A DNA stretch of 21,566 nucleotides from an uncultured Oscillospiraceae bacterium (lineage in GTDB: Bacteria > Bacillota_A > Clostridia > Oscillospirales > Oscillospiraceae). Shown in pieces: positions 1-8,137 of this stretch; position 1 is the first letter of the stretch, and each line of letters begins with the position of its first letter. Below the pieces are notes generated by a model that did not search any database, was not told the DNA's origin, and saw only the letters and a program-made list of their open reading frames with translations. The DNA lies in assembly GCA_934589325.1 (NCBI GenBank), contig CAKTNU010000008.1, positions 1 through 21,566 of the forward strand. The letters are read 5' to 3'. A program made the position numbers and the translations under genes.

Positions 1-271
1 TCCCCATACCGTCCTGCGTCACGGCGACATAGTCGGTATTGACCTTGTGGTTTTTCAGCTTGCGGAGCACCTCCGCGCCCTCGGCGGTGTCGTCCACCAT
101 GCCGACAAAGCGGGGTCTCAGCTCAACATTCGCAATATCCTCGGCGACATTGCGCCCCACGCCGCCGTGGACTATCTCCACGCGCCCCGCGTTGCGCCCC
201 TCCGGGATATACAGATCGTCCGGAAATCCCTTGATGTCGACAAAAACCGTGCCGATAACGACCATTGACAT
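1..271 (-). CDS. PfkB-family carbohydrate kinase, N-terminal part (cut by window edge)
   Basis: I translated this by hand on the minus strand. The first 90 residues begin MSMVVIGTVFVDIKGFP and contain HGGVGRNVAEDI, the glycine-rich PfkB signature that binds the sugar near the N-terminus of ribokinase-like enzymes, with the usual early Asp (D12). The family phosphorylates sugars or nucleosides with ATP in the cytoplasm; the substrate cannot be told from this fragment, and the C-terminal catalytic GAGD motif lies outside the window. The ATG at 271 has a GGGGGT purine run about 9 bases upstream; an in-frame ATG at 265 would be further from it. It starts 5 bp after the MATE gene stops, so the two are probably co-transcribed. 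Confidence 0.85.
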   Translation of the reverse strand, partial: MSMVVIGTVFVDIKGFPDDLYIPEGRNAGRVEIVHGGVGRNVAEDIANVELRPRFVGMVDDTAEGAEVLRKLKNHKVNTDYVAVTQDGMG

Positions 272-276
272 AGCTT

Positions 277-1641
277 TTACCCCCGTGCTTTTATCTTTTC
301 ACGCTCAAACGCGTGTATCCAGTCTGCTTTCAAGTAATATATCAGCAGGAACACCGTACTGCAGAACCACGTCAAGGGATACACCCAGTTGACCGTGCTT
401 ATGCTCTGCGTTATCGGGACCATAATCTGCAGGAATATGACTCGCACAACGCACCAGAAGCTGAGCATCGCTATCATCGGTACTACCGACTTGCCCGCTC
501 CGCGGAGTATAGACGCGAAACCGTGCGACGCTGCAAGCAGGCAGAAGAACGGTGCGCAGATGCGGCACTTGTCCACACCGAAGGCGATGGCCTCCGGCTC
601 CTGCGTGAATGCACCGACAAGCACCGGGGCGCCGATATAGGTTATCAGCGCGACGACCTCGGCCAGGATTATCGCGCTCCACAGCCCGACACGCGCACCC
701 TTGCGGGTACGGTCATACTCTCCGGCGCCGAGGTTCTGGCCGACGAAGGTGGTCAGCGCTATTGTGAAGCTCGTGATGGGCAGGAATGCAAAGCCCTCAA
801 TCTTCGAGTATGCCCCGCAGCCCGCAACGGCCATCTTGCCGAAAGCGTTGATGTTTGACTGCACTACGACATTCGCAATGGCGATAACGGAGTTCTGAAG
901 TCCGGACGGCAGACCGTAGTTTACGATGAGCTTGAGCATGGGCCAGTCAAAGCCGATCTTCCGGATGGACACTCTGTATTCCTCTTTCGTCCGCAGCAGA
1001 CGGCCTGCACAGAGGAAGAAGCTGATGAACTGCGCGACAATGGTAGCAAGCGCCGCACCGTCGACGTCCATCTTGAAAACGGCGATGAACACGATATCGA
1101 GCGCCACATTGAGCACCGACGACACTATCAGATAATACAGCGGGTGCTTGCTGTCGCCGACGGCCTGCATAATGCCGCGGCAGGAGTTATACATAACAAG
1201 GCCCATGCTGCCCGCAAAATATATGCGCACATACAGTGCGGCCTGCTCAAAGACATCCTCCGGCGTGCTCATCCATCGCAGTATCGTCGGCGTAAAGCAC
1301 ACGCCGACTACGGTCATCAGTATGCCAGCTGCGATATTAAAGGCAATATTCGTGTGTATCGCAAGCTGCATCTTTTCGTGCTCGCGTGAGCCGTAATAGC
1401 GCGATATCGCAACGCCCGCACCCGCCGAGATGCCGGCAAAGAAGCTGACAAGCAGAAACACGAGCGTTCCCGTGGAGCTGACGGCAGCCAGCGCATCGTT
1501 TCCGAGCAGATTGCCAACTATAAGCGCATCCGCCGTGTTATAAAGCTGCTGAAATAGGTTTCCGATAAACAGCGGCACCGCAAAGCGTATCAGTTTGCCC
1601 GCGATGGGGCCTTCCGTCATTCTGTCCTGTGCGTGATCCAT
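277..1641 (-). CDS. MATE-family multidrug/cation efflux transporter
   Basis: The protein is about 454 residues, usual for MATE exporters, which use Na+ or H+ gradients to expel organic cations across the cytoplasmic membrane. After a short cytoplasmic start (MDHAQDRMTEGPIAGKL) it has about twelve hydrophobic segments. The N-terminal part has the typical FQQLYNTADALIVG stretch and the second half the matching GLPSGLQNS and FVGQNLGAG stretches, which reflect the two internal repeats. The frame is open 13 codons further upstream, to an ATG at 1680, but that start has no ribosome site and lies in a repeat-bearing leader. The ATG at 1641 follows an AGAGG about 12 bases upstream and is preferred. 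It leads a two-gene unit with the PfkB kinase. The substrate is unknown. Confidence 0.9.
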   Translation of the reverse strand: MDHAQDRMTEGPIAGKLIRFAVPLFIGNLFQQLYNTADALIVGNLLGNDALAAVSSTGTLVFLLVSFFAGISAGAGVAISRYYGSREHEKMQLAIHTNIAFNIAAGILMTVVGVCFTPTILRWMSTPEDVFEQAALYVRIYFAGSMGLVMYNSCRGIMQAVGDSKHPLYYLIVSSVLNVALDIVFIAVFKMDVDGAALATIVAQFISFFLCAGRLLRTKEEYRVSIRKIGFDWPMLKLIVNYGLPSGLQNSVIAIANVVVQSNINAFGKMAVAGCGAYSKIEGFAFLPITSFTIALTTFVGQNLGAGEYDRTRKGARVGLWSAIILAEVVALITYIGAPVLVGAFTQEPEAIAFGVDKCRICAPFFCLLAASHGFASILRGAGKSVVPMIAMLSFWCVVRVIFLQIMVPITQSISTVNWVYPLTWFCSTVFLLIYYLKADWIHAFEREKIKARG

Positions 1642-1680
1642 TACAATTACATACCTCTGAAATGCTGAAAAATAATTCAA

Positions 1681-1700
1681 ATGTCGTGAATGTCGTGAAT
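1681..1700. repeat. Tandem 9-bp direct repeat in the MATE leader
   Basis: ATGTCGTGA occurs twice head-to-tail (1681-1689, 1690-1698) followed by AT. On the coding strand this lies just downstream of the -10 box of the MATE promoter, where a repressor could sit. No regulator is visible nearby. It is a plain observation with no assigned function. Confidence 0.6.
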
Positions 1701-1704
1701 ATTT

Positions 1705-1733
1705 ATTATAGCACCCGTTTTGACAAAAAGCAA
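1705..1733 (-). promoter_or_regulatory. Sigma-A-type promoter of the MATE-PfkB unit
   Basis: On the minus strand TTGCTT (1733-1728) and a perfect TATAAT (1710-1705) are separated by 17 bp. The predicted transcript start near 1698 falls within the tandem repeat and about 57 bases before the preferred ATG at 1641. Confidence 0.65.
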
Positions 1734-1746
1734 GGCAAAGCGCGCA

Positions 1747-1790
1747 CCTAAAGTCAGCTTTAGGATATGAAAATTCTTACTTTCTTCATA
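1747..1790. other. Two small hairpins after the YyaL-like gene
   Basis: Just after the stop codon at 1792 there are two inverted repeats: ATATGAA/TTCATAT (about 1765-1791) and CCTAAAG-TCAG-CTTTAGG (1747-1764). Neither is followed by a good U-run on the minus strand. They could terminate weakly or stabilise the 3' end, but this is not a confident terminator. Confidence 0.35.
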
Positions 1791-1791
1791 T

Positions 1792-3768
1792 TTATTCGGT
1801 CACCGGGAGACTGCACCGGCCGTTTTCGCAGATATAAAACTGAGCTTTATCGCCTTTAGGTGCACAGTCACGCGTAAACGGCGCAAGCTTTGCGAGCGCT
1901 GCCGCAGACGACGGAGTCTTGAGCAGTATCTCGAGCTCCGGCGCATATTTTGCACGGATCGCCGTAAGCATCGCGGGCTCCTCCTCGTCCGGCGCGGCGC
2001 AGATAAGCTCACGCGCCGTGTACAGCCGCTCCATCATCGCACACAGTGCGAACGAGATACCCGCCGGCTGTGCTTTCCCGCTGCCGGCCATAAATTCAAG
2101 CTGTTCCTCTGCGGCAGCACGCCATTTCTCCGCGCCGGTCAGCCGGGCGAGACTTACGAATAGCTGCGCCGCGGCACTGTTGCCGGATGGCATGGCACCG
2201 TCAAATATCTCCTTCGGGCGGACTATCAGCCGTTCCGCGTCCGCCGCCGTGCGATAGAAGCCGCCGTTTTTGTCCGCAAAGCGCGTCAGTATCTCATCCG
2301 CGGCGATCCCGGACATTGCGATATAGCGCGGATCGAAGCTCGCCCTGTACAGCTCCAGAAGTCCGAGTCCCCAGAATGCATAGTCGTCAAGCTGGGCAGG
2401 GAATCGCGCCTCTCCGTCACAGCAGCAGGCAAGCATATCGCATCCCGTACCGAGCTTTTCGGCCACAAAGCCCACGAGCTGCTCCGCCGCGGCAAGATAG
2501 CGGCTGCTGTCAAACGCACGCGCTGCACGTGACAGTGCCATGAGCATCAGTCCGTTCCACGAGACGAGTATTTTTTCATCCCGGCCGAGCGGCAGCCTCT
2601 CATGCCGGTACTCGCGCAGCCGTTCGCGGAACGCGGCATAGCCCTCGGGCACAAAGCTCCAGCGATTATTCAGCAGCAGATTCGGGATGCTCTTCCCCTG
2701 AAAATTGCCCTCTTCGGTTATGTCATAGCACTCGCAGAAATGCCGCCCGTCGTCCTCACCCAGCAGGTCCTTGACCTCCTTCGGCGTGAACAGATAGTAC
2801 GCGCCCTCCTCGCCGCCGCTGTCGGCGTCCTGCCCGCAGAAGAAGCCGCCCTCCGGCGAACGCAGTTCGCGCATACAGTAATCCAGCGTCGCCTCTGCGA
2901 CCTGCCGGTACAGCGCCATGCGCCCATCCTGCCATGCCTCGGTATAGCACAGCGCGAGCAGTGCATTGTCATACAGCGTCTTTTCAAAATGCGGGGCAAG
3001 CCACTCACGGTCAGTAGAATACCTCGCAAAGCCGCCGCCGAAATGGTCATATATCCCGCCGCGGTACATCTGCCGCAGTGTGTTTTCAAGCATCTGCCGA
3101 GCCTTCTTATCCCCACTGTGATATGCATAGCGCTGCAGGAATATCAGGTTATGCGGCGACGGAAATTTCGGCGCACGGCCGAAGCCGCCGTACTCGGCGT
3201 CATAGCTTGCGGCAAACTGCTCTGCCGCAGCCTTCAAAAGCCCATCCGACGGCTCCTCCCGCACATGCGCCGGCTCCGCTATCAGCGCGGTAACGTCGCG
3301 CCCTGTGCGCATGAGCTCATCGCGGTCATGCCTCCACTTGTCGGCCACCGCCAGCAGGAGCTCCAGAAGTCCCAGTCTGCCGCCGGTATTGTTCTTCGGC
3401 AGGTACGTGCCCGCAAAGAACGGCTGCTGCTCCGGCGTCATTATCACGGTCAGCGGCCAGCCCGCGCCGCCTGTCAGCGCCTGACACACGCGGATATACA
3501 CCGCATCCACGTCCGGCCGCTCCTCGCGGTCTACCTTGACGGAGACGAAGTATCTGTTCAGCACCGCCGCGACCTGTGCATCGTCAAACGATTCGTGGGC
3601 CATCACATGGCACCAGTGGCAGGTAGAGTAGCCTATGCTGAGGAACACGGGCTTGTCCTCCCCGCGCGCCCGTTCAAATGCCTCCGTGCCCCAAGGCAGC
3701 CAGTCCACCGGATTTTCCGCATGCTGGCGCAGATACGGTGATTTTTCGTTTATCAAAGCGTTGCTCAT
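1792..3768 (-). CDS. yyaL: YyaL/SPATA20-like protein: DUF255 thioredoxin domain plus six-hairpin glycosidase-like domain
   Basis: The 658-residue protein opens with the family hallmark [17 protein letters not shown] and carries STCHWCHVM at about residues 48-56, the CxxC-type thioredoxin site of DUF255 (C50, C53). The remaining ~450 residues resemble the (alpha/alpha)6 barrel of N-acylglucosamine epimerase-like enzymes (for example [35 protein letters not shown]). Length is close to family members (~650-700). The function of the family is not established; a redox role is only inferred from the CxxC. The ATG at 3768 has a CGGAGG about 6 bases upstream. It is a single gene with its own promoter, divergent from the MBL gene. 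No signal peptide is seen, so it should be cytoplasmic. Confidence 0.9.
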   Translation of the reverse strand: MSNALINEKSPYLRQHAENPVDWLPWGTEAFERARGEDKPVFLSIGYSTCHWCHVMAHESFDDAQVAAVLNRYFVSVKVDREERPDVDAVYIRVCQALTGGAGWPLTVIMTPEQQPFFAGTYLPKNNTGGRLGLLELLLAVADKWRHDRDELMRTGRDVTALIAEPAHVREEPSDGLLKAAAEQFAASYDAEYGGFGRAPKFPSPHNLIFLQRYAYHSGDKKARQMLENTLRQMYRGGIYDHFGGGFARYSTDREWLAPHFEKTLYDNALLALCYTEAWQDGRMALYRQVAEATLDYCMRELRSPEGGFFCGQDADSGGEEGAYYLFTPKEVKDLLGEDDGRHFCECYDITEEGNFQGKSIPNLLLNNRWSFVPEGYAAFRERLREYRHERLPLGRDEKILVSWNGLMLMALSRAARAFDSSRYLAAAEQLVGFVAEKLGTGCDMLACCCDGEARFPAQLDDYAFWGLGLLELYRASFDPRYIAMSGIAADEILTRFADKNGGFYRTAADAERLIVRPKEIFDGAMPSGNSAAAQLFVSLARLTGAEKWRAAAEEQLEFMAGSGKAQPAGISFALCAMMERLYTARELICAAPDEEEPAMLTAIRAKYAPELEILLKTPSSAAALAKLAPFTRDCAPKGDKAQFYICENGRCSLPVTE

Positions 3769-3800
3769 GCCGCGCCTCCGAGATCCAAAATTATAATATT

Positions 3801-3829
3801 ATTATATCCGTTTCCGGCCGTTCTTGCAA
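3801..3829 (-). promoter_or_regulatory. Promoter of the YyaL-like gene
   Basis: TTGCAA (3829-3824) and a perfect TATAAT (3806-3801) are spaced by 17 bp on the minus strand, about 30 bases before the start codon. Confidence 0.7.
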
Positions 3830-3856
3830 GCATGCCGAATTTTTTGCGGCCGGGAC

Positions 3857-3885
3857 TTGAATTTTTCATTATGCGGTATTATTAT
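3857..3885 (+). promoter_or_regulatory. Promoter of the MBL-fold gene
   Basis: TTGAAT (3857-3862) and TATTAT (3880-3885) are 17 bp apart. An overlapping TATAAT at 3883-3888 would need a 20-bp spacer. The site lies back-to-back with the YyaL-like promoter in the 160-bp divergent gap. Confidence 0.5.
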
Positions 3886-3928
3886 AATCTATATTTCGCT
3901 TTAAATTGATAAATTCTGGAGGCCGCAT

Positions 3929-4558
3929 ATGAAGATAACATGGCATGGTCACGCCTGCTTTTCCATAGAGCATGGCGGATACACCGTCGTCATCGATCCG
4001 TACAACGCCGATTACACCGCAGGCTATCCAAAGCTGAAGCTCAAGGCCGATAAGCTGCTGATAAGCCACGAGCATTACGGCCATAACTGCCGTGAGGCCG
4101 TGACGCTGTCCGGCCGTCCCGAATCGGACTGCCCGTTTGAGATAAGCACGCTGGAGGTATCGCACGACAGCGTGTGCGGCATCATGCGCGGCAAATGCCT
4201 GATACATATCCTCGAGGTCGACGGGCTCAAGGCCGTCCATATGGGCGATGTCGGCACACAGCTGCACAGCGGCGAGACAGGCCGGATATTCGGCGCGGAT
4301 GCGCTGATGATAACGGCCGGCAGCTGCACCGGTCTGCCCGCGCAGGAGTCATGGCGGCTCACGGAGGAGGTTTTCCCCAAGGTCATCATTCCCATGCACT
4401 ACCGCGACGGAAGCCGAGGCGCACGCAGGCTTGAGCATATAGACGCTTTCACGGACTACTTTGAAGCGCCCGAAATGATACATTATTATCAAACCAACAG
4501 CATAATTATCGACCACGACTCCGAGCCGCAGGTCGCGGTGCTGAAATATCAGCCCTGA
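3929..4558 (+). CDS. Small metallo-beta-lactamase-fold hydrolase with an altered metal motif
   Basis: At 209 residues it matches the short UPF0173-like group of MBL-fold proteins: it begins MKITWHGHACFSIE with VIDPYN at about 22-26. Presumed metal ligands visible are H47, H49 and H52 in SHEHYGHN, H79 (EVSHD), D107 (HMGDVG) and H157 (IPMHYRD). The usual signature is HxHxDH, but here the Asp position is Gly51 (codon GGC). Family members hydrolyse varied esters, thioesters or phosphodiesters with one or two metals; the substrate here is unknown and activity is uncertain given the change. A GGAGG sits 6 bases before the ATG. It is transcribed alone from a divergent promoter, and no signal peptide is seen. 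Confidence 0.85.
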   Translation: MKITWHGHACFSIEHGGYTVVIDPYNADYTAGYPKLKLKADKLLISHEHYGHNCREAVTLSGRPESDCPFEISTLEVSHDSVCGIMRGKCLIHILEVDGLKAVHMGDVGTQLHSGETGRIFGADALMITAGSCTGLPAQESWRLTEEVFPKVIIPMHYRDGSRGARRLEHIDAFTDYFEAPEMIHYYQTNSIIIDHDSEPQVAVLKYQP

Positions 4559-4581
4559 AATATCCGGCCATTTGATAAAAC

Positions 4582-4615
4582 AATGTCATGAATCGTCGGT
4601 ATTTTCGACATTTTT
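4582..4615 (+). terminator. Probable terminator after the MBL gene
   Basis: AATGTC (4582-4587) pairs with GACATT (4607-4612), extended by GAA/TTC across a 2-base bulge and followed by a T-run. The stem is modest, so confidence is moderate. Confidence 0.45.
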
Positions 4616-4696
4616 GCTATTTACTTGCCTGATATTTTATGATAATGTTAATATACCATAAAATTATATCGGTAAAATTTCAAAGGAGGCAGCAAA

Positions 4697-5881
4697 ATGG
4701 TTAAATATGCAGAAAGAATGAATGAGATGAAGGCTTCCGACGTGCGCGAGCTTCTTAAGCTCACCGCCCGTCCCGAGGTCATATCCTTTGCCGGCGGTAT
4801 GCCCGCGCCGGAGCTGTTCCCCGTTGAGAACGCGAAGGCCGCGACCATAGCGGTGCTGGACGAGAACGGCGAGGCCGCGCTCCAGTACGGCCCCACCGAG
4901 GGCTACCTCCCCCTGAGAAAGCAGATAGCGGAGCGTCTTGCCGCCAAAAACGGTATTCACACCGACGCCGACCATATCCTCATCACTGCCGGCAGCCAGC
5001 AGGGGCTGGATTATTGCGCCCGCCTGTTTCTGAACCCCGGCGACGTAGTTCTGATGGAGAGCCCCTCCTACCTCGGTGCCATCAGCGCGTTCAAGCCCTG
5101 TCAGCCGAAGTTCGTTGAAGTGCCTACCGACGACGGCGGCATGATAATGGATGAGCTTGACAGCATCCTCGCCACCACAGATAACGTCAAAATGATATAT
5201 GTCATCCCCGATTTTCAGAACCCCAGCGGCCGTACCTGGTCGATGGAGCGCCGCCACAGGTTCATGGAGATAATAAACAAGTACGAGATACCCGTAATTG
5301 AGGATAACCCCTACGGCGAGCTGCGCTTCAAGGGCGAGTTCCTGCCCGCGCTCAAGACCATGGACACTAAGGATCTTGTCATCTATCTCGGCACCTTCTC
5401 CAAGATATTTGCTCCCGGATACCGTCTGGGCTGGATATGCTGCGGCTCCGAAATATTCGATAAGATGACCCTCATCGCGCAGGCCGCCGTCCTCCAGACC
5501 TCGACGATATCCATGATGGTCGTGTCCAAGTACCTCGATATGTTCGATATTGACGAGCATGTCAAGAAGATCCGCGAGACCTACCGTCATCGCTGTGACC
5601 TGATGATAAGCACAATGGATGAGTGCTTCCCGAAAGAGGCTAAATTCACGCGGCCTGAAGGCGGACTGTTCACATGGGTCGAGATGCCAGAATACGTCAA
5701 CACCCGCGATATGGCGGCTGAGGCGCTGTCGCTGAACGTTGCGTTCGTCCCGGGCGACGGCTTCTTCCCCAACGGAGACAATTTCCACTGCCTGCGCATG
5801 AATTACTCCAACATGCCCGACGACCGCATAGTCGAAGGCGTGAAGCGGCTGGCAGAGGTCATGAAGAAATACATAAAGTAA
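4697..5881 (+). CDS. PLP-dependent class I/II aminotransferase (2-aminoadipate/aromatic type)
   Basis: The 394-residue enzyme has the fold-type I features: ISFAGGMPAPELFP near residues 29-42, YGPTEGYLPLR at 64-74, the FQNPSG loop with N175, D203 in EDNPYG (pairs with the PLP pyridine N), K236 in TFSKIFAPGYRLGW (Schiff-base lysine) and a late Arg in CLRMNYS for the substrate carboxylate. It resembles LysN/aromatic aminotransferases and the MocR catalytic domain, but has no N-terminal DNA-binding domain, so it is an enzyme rather than a regulator. The exact amino acid is not predictable. An AAAGGAGG lies 7 bases before the ATG. The thioesterase follows after 29 bp, probably in the same transcript. 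The upstream gap is AT-rich; TTGCCT (4625) with TAATAT (4649) is a weak promoter candidate. Confidence 0.9.
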   Translation: MVKYAERMNEMKASDVRELLKLTARPEVISFAGGMPAPELFPVENAKAATIAVLDENGEAALQYGPTEGYLPLRKQIAERLAAKNGIHTDADHILITAGSQQGLDYCARLFLNPGDVVLMESPSYLGAISAFKPCQPKFVEVPTDDGGMIMDELDSILATTDNVKMIYVIPDFQNPSGRTWSMERRHRFMEIINKYEIPVIEDNPYGELRFKGEFLPALKTMDTKDLVIYLGTFSKIFAPGYRLGWICCGSEIFDKMTLIAQAAVLQTSTISMMVVSKYLDMFDIDEHVKKIRETYRHRCDLMISTMDECFPKEAKFTRPEGGLFTWVEMPEYVNTRDMAAEALSLNVAFVPGDGFFPNGDNFHCLRMNYSNMPDDRIVEGVKRLAEVMKKYIK

Positions 5882-5910
5882 ACCTGAATATACGAAAAGG
5901 AGAATTTCCC

Positions 5911-6297
5911 ATGGAGCTTGGAATCAAAGGTTCCGCAGAGGTCACGGTCGTCCGTGAAAATACCGCCGCCGCTGTCGGCAGCGGTGCGCTGGAGGTTTTC
6001 TCCACTCCGAGCATGGTAGCGCTTATGGAAAAGGCCGCGCTCAGTTCCGTCCAGCCCTATCTTGAAGAGGGGCAGGGCACGGTAGGCACAAGGCTTGAGA
6101 TATCGCATCTGGCCGCGTCGCCCATCGGCGCGCACATCCGCGCCGAAAGCGAGCTCGTTGAGATAGACCGCCGGATGCTGACCTTTGAGGTCAAGGCCTA
6201 CGCCGACGGTGAGCTTATCGGCGAGGGCAAGCATCAGCGCTGCATAATCCTGAACGACCGGTTCATGGAGAAGGCTCTCACAAAGCTGAAGAAATAA
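5911..6297 (+). CDS. Hot-dog thioesterase, FlK (fluoroacetyl-CoA thioesterase)-like
   Basis: The 128-residue protein matches the FlK-type single hot-dog fold: GSGALEVFSTPSMVALMEKAA followed by GTRLEISHLAASP. The FlK catalytic residues Thr42, Glu50 and His76 have counterparts T32, E40 and H66 at exactly the same spacing. The family hydrolyses small acyl-CoA thioesters; true fluoroacetyl-CoA activity is known only for the Streptomyces enzyme, so a general short acyl-CoA or housekeeping role is more likely here. An AAAGGAG lies about 8 bases before the ATG. It follows the aminotransferase by 29 bp and ends just before a strong hairpin. Both proteins may act on the same amino-acid-derived acyl compounds, but that is inference only. 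Confidence 0.85.
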   Translation: MELGIKGSAEVTVVRENTAAAVGSGALEVFSTPSMVALMEKAALSSVQPYLEEGQGTVGTRLEISHLAASPIGAHIRAESELVEIDRRMLTFEVKAYADGELIGEGKHQRCIILNDRFMEKALTKLKK

Positions 6298-6298
6298 C

Positions 6299-6344
6299 AA
6301 TACAAATCCGGTATGAAGCATGTGCTTCATACCGGATTTGTATT
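6299..6344. terminator. Bidirectional terminator, 22-bp perfect stem
   Basis: The arms at 6299-6320 and 6323-6344 are perfect reverse complements around a TG centre, with A-rich 5' and T-rich 3' ends in both directions. It sits 1 bp after the thioesterase stop and 10 bp from the stop of the convergent DUF4015 gene, so it serves both. Confidence 0.85.
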
Positions 6345-6354
6345 TATAACGCTA

Positions 6355-7512
6355 TTAATCTTGGGTTTTTTCCTCTTTGTCTATCAGCACCCACGAGATG
6401 GAATCCGATGGGCTCGGGAGATAGTTTATGACCACCGGCACAAAGCGGTATTCCGCCTGACCGAGTGTTACACGCGGGGTGATATCCTCCATGTTATAAA
6501 CATAGGTTCCCTTATCTGTCGGATGATACACGCGGTCAAACAGCTTCATGAACAGCACCGCGTCCTGTCCGTTCGACGTATCCGGGCCGACAAGTGCTTT
6601 GCGGCTGTAGCAGTATATCGAAAGCCTGCCAGCCCTGTCCTGCAGGGCATCAGCCACGCTGACGGCAAAGCCGCACACCGCGTTCACCGCGCTCGGCGGA
6701 GACGACATGTCGCGAGTGTAGACGAGCTTTGTCTTTTCGTCGCTTATCGTCGGGTGCTGGACGTTCGCCAGCACGACCTCGTCAAAGCCCATGTCGTAAA
6801 GCTCACGGCACATCTCAACGACATACTGCCGCAGCTCCGTATTATACGGGTCGAGCCAGGAACCCTCGTCATCCGTATAGTTGCCGCCGTTTTCTGTGCG
6901 CAGGCACACGGTGGTGCAGCGTGAGGCGTAAAGCGCATCACGGCAGACGTTTATTTCCGCAACAAGATATATCTGCTTGTCCTCGCGGGACTTGAGCCCG
7001 GCGATCAGCTCCGGTATCTGACGCGTCTGGTCTGTTTCGACATACAGGCCATAGCTTCTGGCGGCCTGCGCCTGAGAGTCCCACATCAGGTTGCCGCTGA
7101 CCGGCTTCATCTCCAGCACCAGCGCATTGCCGACGCTGAGGCGGTCGGCGTATTCGTTCAGCTTATCGGCCGTGATGTTCTCGCTTGCGACATAAATGGC
7201 GCGCATCGCCGGGACATCTGCACCGGCCTGCGCTTCGACACCGGAATAATCCGGGTCGTCAAAGGTGATGCTTGCGTCGACCTCGTCGAACACGCGGACA
7301 ACATTGCCCTCGGCATCGAGCGTCGTCCCTTCGGTGCTTTTCAGCAGCGGCAGCTCTACCGACACGCCGTCCTTGGATATGACGGCATACTGCTGCATCG
7401 AATAGAAAAGCACGACCGTCAGCACTATGAGACCGATTATCACGGCTGCCGGAATTATCGCATAGCTGCGCTTTTTCCGCCTGCCCTTGTAAAATTCACT
7501 GTTTCTTGCCAA
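6355..7512 (-). CDS. Membrane-anchored DUF4015 (putative glycoside hydrolase-like) protein
   Basis: The 385-residue protein has a basic N-terminus (KGRRKKR) and one hydrophobic helix at about 17-39, giving a signal-anchor with the rest outside the cell. The segments PAMRAIYVASENITADKL (102-119), NALVLEMKP (129-137) and SWLDPYNTELRQYVVEMCREL with GFDEVVLANVQHP (218-254) match the layout of the TIM-barrel DUF4015 family, putative polysaccharide hydrolases. Family members as I recall them carry acidic DVK-D and FDYIRFP motifs; here these read LEMKP and LANVQHP, so catalysis is doubtful. The start is TTG (7512) with AGGGGGAA seven bases upstream. It follows rpiB by 31 bp in one transcript and ends at the shared terminator. 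Confidence 0.75.
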   Translation of the reverse strand: MARNSEFYKGRRKKRSYAIIPAAVIIGLIVLTVVLFYSMQQYAVISKDGVSVELPLLKSTEGTTLDAEGNVVRVFDEVDASITFDDPDYSGVEAQAGADVPAMRAIYVASENITADKLNEYADRLSVGNALVLEMKPVSGNLMWDSQAQAARSYGLYVETDQTRQIPELIAGLKSREDKQIYLVAEINVCRDALYASRCTTVCLRTENGGNYTDDEGSWLDPYNTELRQYVVEMCRELYDMGFDEVVLANVQHPTISDEKTKLVYTRDMSSPPSAVNAVCGFAVSVADALQDRAGRLSIYCYSRKALVGPDTSNGQDAVLFMKLFDRVYHPTDKGTYVYNMEDITPRVTLGQAEYRFVPVVINYLPSPSDSISWVLIDKEEKTQD

Positions 7513-7543
7513 GAAAAAATTCCCCCTGTTTTCGGGTATTAGG

Positions 7544-7975
7544 TCACTTGTCCTCTATCATCGCGATGCGGCGGATATGCCGCTCTTCGTTTGAAAACGG
7601 AGTGTCGAGGAAAGTGTCCACTATTTTCAGCGCCAGCCCCAGGCCGACGACACGGGCGCCGAGCGCAAGCACGTTTGCGTCGTTGTGCTGACGAGTAGCC
7701 TCGGCGGAGAAGCAGTCACCGCAGAGGGCCGCACGGATGCCGGGGACCTTGTTTGCGGTGATGGATACGCCGATACCGGTGCCGCAGATGATTATGCCGC
7801 GGTCACACTCACCGTCGGCGACCGCATGCGCTACAGCCTTGCCGTAAACCGGATAGTCACAGCTCGCGTCGGAATATGTGCCGAAGTCCTTGTATTCGAG
7901 GCCGCGTTTATCGAGATGCGCCATTATCTCTTTCTTGAGTTCAAAGCCGCCGTGGTCAGAACCGATCGCTATCAT
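7544..7975 (-). CDS. rpiB: Ribose-5-phosphate isomerase B
   Basis: The 143-residue enzyme interconverts ribose 5-phosphate and ribulose 5-phosphate in the non-oxidative pentose phosphate pathway (cytoplasm); relatives act on allose or galactose phosphates. It shows IGSDHGGFELK at the start (phosphate and substrate binding), ICGTGIGVSITANK with the catalytic Cys of the CGTG loop at about residue 64, and SAEATRQHNDANVLALGARV. Length is normal (~140-150). An AGGAG lies 8 bases before the ATG at 7975. It is the first gene of a two-gene unit with the DUF4015 protein. Confidence 0.95.
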   Translation of the reverse strand: MIAIGSDHGGFELKKEIMAHLDKRGLEYKDFGTYSDASCDYPVYGKAVAHAVADGECDRGIIICGTGIGVSITANKVPGIRAALCGDCFSAEATRQHNDANVLALGARVVGLGLALKIVDTFLDTPFSNEERHIRRIAMIEDK

Positions 7976-8007
7976 AAGAGTTTCTCCTATTTATAAAATG
8001 TATATTT

Positions 8008-8036
8008 ATAATACCACCATCTCCCCGTCTGTTCAA
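8008..8036 (-). promoter_or_regulatory. Promoter of rpiB-DUF4015
   Basis: TTGAAC (8036-8031) and TATTAT (8013-8008) are 17 bp apart on the minus strand, about 32 bases before the rpiB ATG. Confidence 0.65.
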
Positions 8037-8069
8037 GTCCGATATATTGTAAACATTCGGTGAAGTCTA

Positions 8070-8098
8070 TTGACATTGGGATAGCAAATTCTTAAAAT
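8070..8098 (+). promoter_or_regulatory. Promoter of the zinc-ribbon membrane protein gene
   Basis: A perfect TTGACA (8070-8075) and TAAAAT (8093-8098) are spaced by 17 bp, 39 bases before the ATG. It is divergent from the rpiB promoter. Confidence 0.75.
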
Positions 8099-8137
8099 AA
8101 ATTAAAAATTATTAATTTCTGTTTCTGAGGCAATGGC

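Noticed and set aside
39..392. Plus-strand open frames over the left edge
   Set aside because: They lie opposite the PfkB kinase start and the MATE gene end, both of which carry family motifs.
1642..1680. MATE start at ATG 1680
   Set aside because: No ribosome site, only about 18 bases from the predicted transcript start, and the added residues are not typical of the family.
2602..3741. 379-codon open frame on the plus strand opposite the YyaL-like gene
   Set aside because: Shadow of a clear gene; low-complexity Arg/His/Leu composition and no family motif.
4664..5788. 374-codon open frame on the minus strand opposite the aminotransferase
   Set aside because: Composition-driven shadow; the plus-strand enzyme has all catalytic residues.
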